Origin: JAIVJG01 sp964236735
GTDB lineage: Bacteria; Acidobacteriota; Blastocatellia; Pyrinomonadales; Pyrinomonadaceae
Direction: 5' to 3'
DNA: 64,000 nt
Assembly: GCA_964236735.1 (NCBI GenBank)
Contig: CAXSFM010000019.1
Coordinates: forward strand, 1-64,000
Shown here: piece after piece, positions 60,907 to 64,000 of the stretch
Numbering within the stretch: position 1 is the first letter of the stretch
How the letters are laid out: each line of letters starts with the position of its first letter
Program-made: the position numbers and the translations under genes
The notes under the pieces: model-generated
The model's database searches: none
The model's input: only the letters and a program-made list of their open reading frames with translations
Told to the model about the DNA's origin: nothing

Positions 60907-60945
60907 AGGCGGTCGCGCACAACTTACGCGCGACCGCCTCACATT
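60907..60945. terminator. possible weak terminator after thiolase
   Basis: A perfect 12-bp GC-rich stem (60907-60918 with 60928-60939, AGGCGGTCGCGC and its complement) with a 9-base loop lies nine bases after the thiolase stop. No T tract follows, so it may be a barrier or structured end rather than a classical terminator. Confidence 0.45.
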
Positions 60946-61019
60946 AGAATAGCGCCGCCATTTTTATAGTCTCTCCCCGACAATCTAAAATTATATCAAC
61001 GCTGAGAGGTTCTTTCGGT

Positions 61020-62894
61020 ATGACTATGTTCCCTCGCACTGGACACAGCCACGGCATCGTTGTTCGCAAATCACTGGCGCGCTCAATTGGCGCCGGCTGT
61101 CTTTTTATCGTCGCCCTCGCTTCCTTCGCATTGCTGGCGCAGGCGCAGACGACGAGCGGCTCGCCCGATCTCGTCATCAGTCAAATCTACACGCGCGGCG
61201 GTGAGGCCGGCGCGACTTATCGCAACGACTTCATAGAGATTTTCAACCGCAGCAACTTGACCTTGAATCTCATAGATTACTCACTTCAATTGACGGCGCT
61301 CGTGCCCACCTCACCCGGAGGCCCTTTGGTGGTGGATGCAGTCTCTCTCAGGTTCGTCTCTTCGCGCGGCAACATCCCTCTCAATCCCGGCCAGTACGTT
61401 CTGTACCAATTCGGCAGCAGCGGCAACAACGGCGCACTCCTTCCGGTGACGCCGGACGCTACCAATCCGCAAATCAATCTCGTCAGCACCTCAGGCCGTG
61501 TCGCACTGGTCAAAGGCGATACGCCGCTCGTCAAGTTGGGCTGCCCTGTCGGCGTTGATGCGAGCCTTGTGGACTTTGCCGGTTACGGCACAGCTACCTG
61601 CTCCGAAGGCGGCGCAACCATCGCGCCTCCCGCCACGTCGAACGCCGCCGTGAGAAACAATTCCGGCTGCGACGACACGAACAACAACGTCGCCGACTTC
61701 ACGCTCAACGCGCCCGTCCCGCGCAATATGGCGTCGTCCGCACACCTCTGTAATTCGCCCGCGCCGTCGAGCACGATTCAATTTGAGTCTGACCATCTCG
61801 ATCCATTGGAGACGCCGGGCAGCGTCGAAATCTTCGTCACGCGCACGGGCGATACGAGCGCGAGCGCAACCGTGCAATACGCCACCACCAACACCTCTTT
61901 AGCCGCCGAGAAGACGGATTTTACGACCGCGCTCGGCACGCTCCGCTTCAATGCGGGCGAGACGCGCAAAAGTTTTCGTCTCATCATCACGGACGACGCT
62001 TTCACAGAAGGGACGACTAGCTTCCCGCTCACGCTCGGCTCTGCGTCGGGCAGCGCGCTCGGCACGCAGAACGTGTTGACGATTAACATTCAACCGAGCG
62101 ATCCCGCGCCCGCGCCGCCGAACCCGCTCGACGCTTCCGGCTCTTTCGTCCGCCAGCAGTACGCGGATTTTCTGAGCCGCGATCCCGACAGCTCCGGCCT
62201 CAATTTCTGGACGAACGAAATAGAAGGATGCGGAGCGGACGCGGCGTGTCGCGAAGTCAAGCGCATCAACGTCTCGGCGGCCTTTTATCTCTCGATAGAG
62301 TTTCAGCAGACGGGCTATCTCGTCTATCGCTTTTACAAGGCTTCGTATCCTGACAGCGTTTCGCGTCCGCGCAGTTTTCCGACCTACCGCGAATTCTGGC
62401 ACGACACGCAGGACATCGGGCGCGGCGTCGTCATCGGACAAACAGGAGCCGATGCGCTGCTCGAAGCGAACAAACAAGCGTTCGCCAACGAGTTCGTCAC
62501 GCGCCCGGAGTTCACGGCGCGCTACCCGCAGAGCATGACAGCCGCGCAATTCGTTGATGCGCTCAACATGAACGCGGGCGGCGCGCTCTCGACTTCGGAA
62601 CGTGATGCGCTCGTCAACGGTCTTACTGGCGGCACGGAGACGCGCGCCACTGTCCTTCGCAAAGTCGCTGAAGACGCGGACTTTCAGAACGCGGAGTTCA
62701 ACCGCGCCTTCGTCCTCACGCAGTATTTCGGCTACCTGCGCCGCGCGCCGAACGACGCGCCCGACACAGACTTTAGCGGTTACGACTTCTGGCTCTCGAA
62801 GCTCAACGCCTTTAACGGCAATTTCATCAACGCCGAGATGGTCAAGGCGTTCATCAATTCAAACGAATACCGCCACCGTTTCGCGACGCAGTAG
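61020..62894 (+). CDS. secreted lamin-tail/Calx-beta/DUF4214 protein
   Basis: This 624-residue protein has an N-terminal export segment (AGCLFIVALASFALLAQAQ), a lamin-tail-like domain (about 48-190; PDLVISQIYTRGGEAGATYRNDFIEIFNRS), a Calx-beta-like domain (about 250-360; ESDHLDPLETPGSVEIFVTRTGDTSASATVQYATT), then a DUF4214 domain (about 375-620; FVRQQYADFLSRDPDSSGLNFWTNEI). DUF4214 is common on secreted and surface proteins. It is likely a matrix or adhesion protein. It has a tandem paralogue directly downstream. Confidence 0.88.
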   Translation: MTMFPRTGHSHGIVVRKSLARSIGAGCLFIVALASFALLAQAQTTSGSPDLVISQIYTRGGEAGATYRNDFIEIFNRSNLTLNLIDYSLQLTALVPTSPGGPLVVDAVSLRFVSSRGNIPLNPGQYVLYQFGSSGNNGALLPVTPDATNPQINLVSTSGRVALVKGDTPLVKLGCPVGVDASLVDFAGYGTATCSEGGATIAPPATSNAAVRNNSGCDDTNNNVADFTLNAPVPRNMASSAHLCNSPAPSSTIQFESDHLDPLETPGSVEIFVTRTGDTSASATVQYATTNTSLAAEKTDFTTALGTLRFNAGETRKSFRLIITDDAFTEGTTSFPLTLGSASGSALGTQNVLTINIQPSDPAPAPPNPLDASGSFVRQQYADFLSRDPDSSGLNFWTNEIEGCGADAACREVKRINVSAAFYLSIEFQQTGYLVYRFYKASYPDSVSRPRSFPTYREFWHDTQDIGRGVVIGQTGADALLEANKQAFANEFVTRPEFTARYPQSMTAAQFVDALNMNAGGALSTSERDALVNGLTGGTETRATVLRKVAEDADFQNAEFNRAFVLTQYFGYLRRAPNDAPDTDFSGYDFWLSKLNAFNGNFINAEMVKAFINSNEYRHRFATQ

Positions 62895-62956
62895 AGTTGA
62901 TACGGCCAAGGCATCTTAAACGTCTCCGGGCGCGTCTAAAGACGCCGAAACAACTG

Positions 62957-62998
62957 AAAGCGGGCGTCATGCTCAACACATGCGCCCGCTCTTATTTT
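62957..62998 (+). terminator. intrinsic terminator between paralogues
   Basis: AGCGGGCG (62959-62966) pairs with CGCCCGCT (62983-62990) around a 16-base loop containing an imperfect extension, followed by CTTATTTT. It separates the two lamin-tail/DUF4214 genes. Confidence 0.6.
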
Positions 62999-63036
62999 GA
63001 CCTTCGTCTTCAAAACTTAAAGGAAAATCTTTAGTC

Positions 63037-64000
63037 GTGTTCACCTCGTCCCGCTTTTCACGTCGCGCCGGTCTTGTGCGCTCACTCTTCGCTGTCGCGG
63101 CGTCGTTCGTCGTTGCGTTCTCTCTGATCGTCGCGATGCCCGCGCGCGAGGCACACGCGCAAGCCGCCAACGGCGTCACGAGCGATCTCGTCATCAGCCA
63201 GATTTACACGCGCGGAGGCGAGCCGGGCGCGACCTTTCAGAACGACTACGTCGAGCTATTCAATCGCGGCACGAACGCGGTCAGCATCAACGGCTACTCG
63301 CTGCAACTCACGACCACGAATGGAAACATCACGAGCGGCGCGAATCTCGGACTCTTTTCCCTCAACACACTCTTCATCCAGCCCGGCCAATATTTTTTGA
63401 TTCAGCTTGGCAGCAGCGGCGCGAACGGCGCGACGCTTCCCGTGACGGCTGACTACAGTTTGAATTTCCTGTCCATCCTCAATCTCGGCAGCACCAACGG
63501 CAAAATCGCGCTCGTCAGAAATACGCAGGGCTTGCCGACCGCCATCTGCCCCGCGACGGATGCGAGCGTCGCGGATTACGTCGGCTACGGGACTGTGAAC
63601 TGCGCCGAAGGCGCGACGCCCGCGACCGCACCGACGCTCGCGACCGCGCTGACACGCAGCGGCGGCGGATGCTTAGACACCAACAACAATCTTCTGGATT
63701 TCACTTTCAATCTTCCGAACCCGCACAACGCCAACTCGCCGCGCGCAGTTTGTTCCGCCACCACAAACTCGATTGACGACACGGCCTTTTTCGTCCGCCA
63801 GCAATATGCAGATTTTCTCAATCGCGAACCCGACACCGCCGGACTCTTTTTCTGGACGAGCAACATCGAATCTTGCGGAGCGGACGCAGGCTGCCGCGAA
63901 GTGAAGCGGATAGACACGAGCGCGGCCTTCTTCCTCTCGATTGAATTTCAGCAGACGGGTTATTTCGTCTATCGAATTTACAAGGCGGCGTACACGTTCA
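63037..64000 (+). CDS. secreted lamin-tail/DUF4214 protein, partial at window end
   Basis: The frame starts with GTG 63037 after AAAGGAAA and is open to the last base. The first 40 residues are a signal peptide (LFAVAASFVVAFSLIVAMPAREAHAQ), then SDLVISQIYTRGGEPGATF, a lamin-tail-like domain nearly colinear with the upstream paralogue, then FVRQQYADFLNREPDTAGLFFWTSNIES, the DUF4214 start. The Calx-beta domain of the upstream protein is absent here. At least 321 residues are encoded inside the window. The gene continues beyond it. Confidence 0.9.
   Translation, partial: MFTSSRFSRRAGLVRSLFAVAASFVVAFSLIVAMPAREAHAQAANGVTSDLVISQIYTRGGEPGATFQNDYVELFNRGTNAVSINGYSLQLTTTNGNITSGANLGLFSLNTLFIQPGQYFLIQLGSSGANGATLPVTADYSLNFLSILNLGSTNGKIALVRNTQGLPTAICPATDASVADYVGYGTVNCAEGATPATAPTLATALTRSGGGCLDTNNNLLDFTFNLPNPHNANSPRAVCSATTNSIDDTAFFVRQQYADFLNREPDTAGLFFWTSNIESCGADAGCREVKRIDTSAAFFLSIEFQQTGYFVYRIYKAAYTF

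Overview
The window is a stretch of bacterial chromosome of high GC (about 60-65% in most genes by eye). It suggests a Gram-negative, aerobic or microaerobic environmental bacterium, most likely an Acidobacteriota member of the Blastocatellia/Pyrinomonadaceae type. That assignment is inference from three things: secreted lamin-tail/Calx-beta/DUF4214 and LamG proteins, the MoxR-DUF58-DUF4350-DUF4129 cluster, and intergenic heptanucleotide arrays. No rRNA, tRNA, CRISPR array, prophage or transposase gene was recognised.

Layout. 0-3 kb: a secreted LamG protein, a DUF5615/DUF433 toxin-antitoxin-like pair and an NAD-type isocitrate dehydrogenase. 3-8.8 kb: a FAD glycine oxidase followed by an extracytoplasmic thiol-redox cluster (TPR-TlpA, PepSY membrane protein, CcdA-TlpA fusion, and a TlpA-like protein with a broken CxxC). 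8.8-16.8 kb: an ABC-F ATPase, a small GGQ release factor, a class A beta-lactamase, two tandem fatty-acid desaturases, a DHH phosphoesterase and an Xaa-Pro aminopeptidase. 17-22.7 kb: an aldehyde dehydrogenase, then an accessory patch with a HEAT-like gene that has the architecture of an integron cassette with its attC site, a Uma2 protein, an ABHD18-like hydrolase, a metallothionein and small secreted proteins. 22.7-30 kb: an ABC-2 exporter, FtcD, a LysM protein, a SpoIIM-family protein and a large catalase. 30-38 kb: the MoxR/DUF58/DUF4350/DUF4129 membrane cluster, interrupted by an AT-richer three-gene insert. 38-48 kb: a DUF512 radical-SAM protein, a response regulator, alanine dehydrogenase, a second aldehyde dehydrogenase, a DegP-type protease, an APH-like kinase, a zinc alcohol dehydrogenase, cytochrome c and a glutaredoxin. 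48-57 kb: purF, purM and purN interspersed with an MBL hydrolase, an HNH nuclease pair and a second DUF433/DUF5615 module, then tyrS, a SnoaL-like protein and a TPR protein. 57-64 kb: an RDD protein, an S41 peptidase, a thiolase and two tandem lamin-tail/DUF4214 secreted proteins, the last cut by the window end.

The most unusual feature is not a gene. At least eleven intergenic sites carry arrays of a 7-bp unit on one side and its reverse complement on the other, so each can fold into a long hairpin. They fall into four unit families (GTGGTCA, GAGTGAT, GTCAGCG and AGTTCAA types) and sit directly against coding regions. A twelfth site has a 9-bp-periodic relative. These arrays also create spurious N-terminal extensions of several genes.

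Other points of interest are the lone gene cassette with a foldable attC, a tyrS gene whose 3' end has different base composition, and two copies of the DUF433/DUF5615 module, one wedged between purM and purN.
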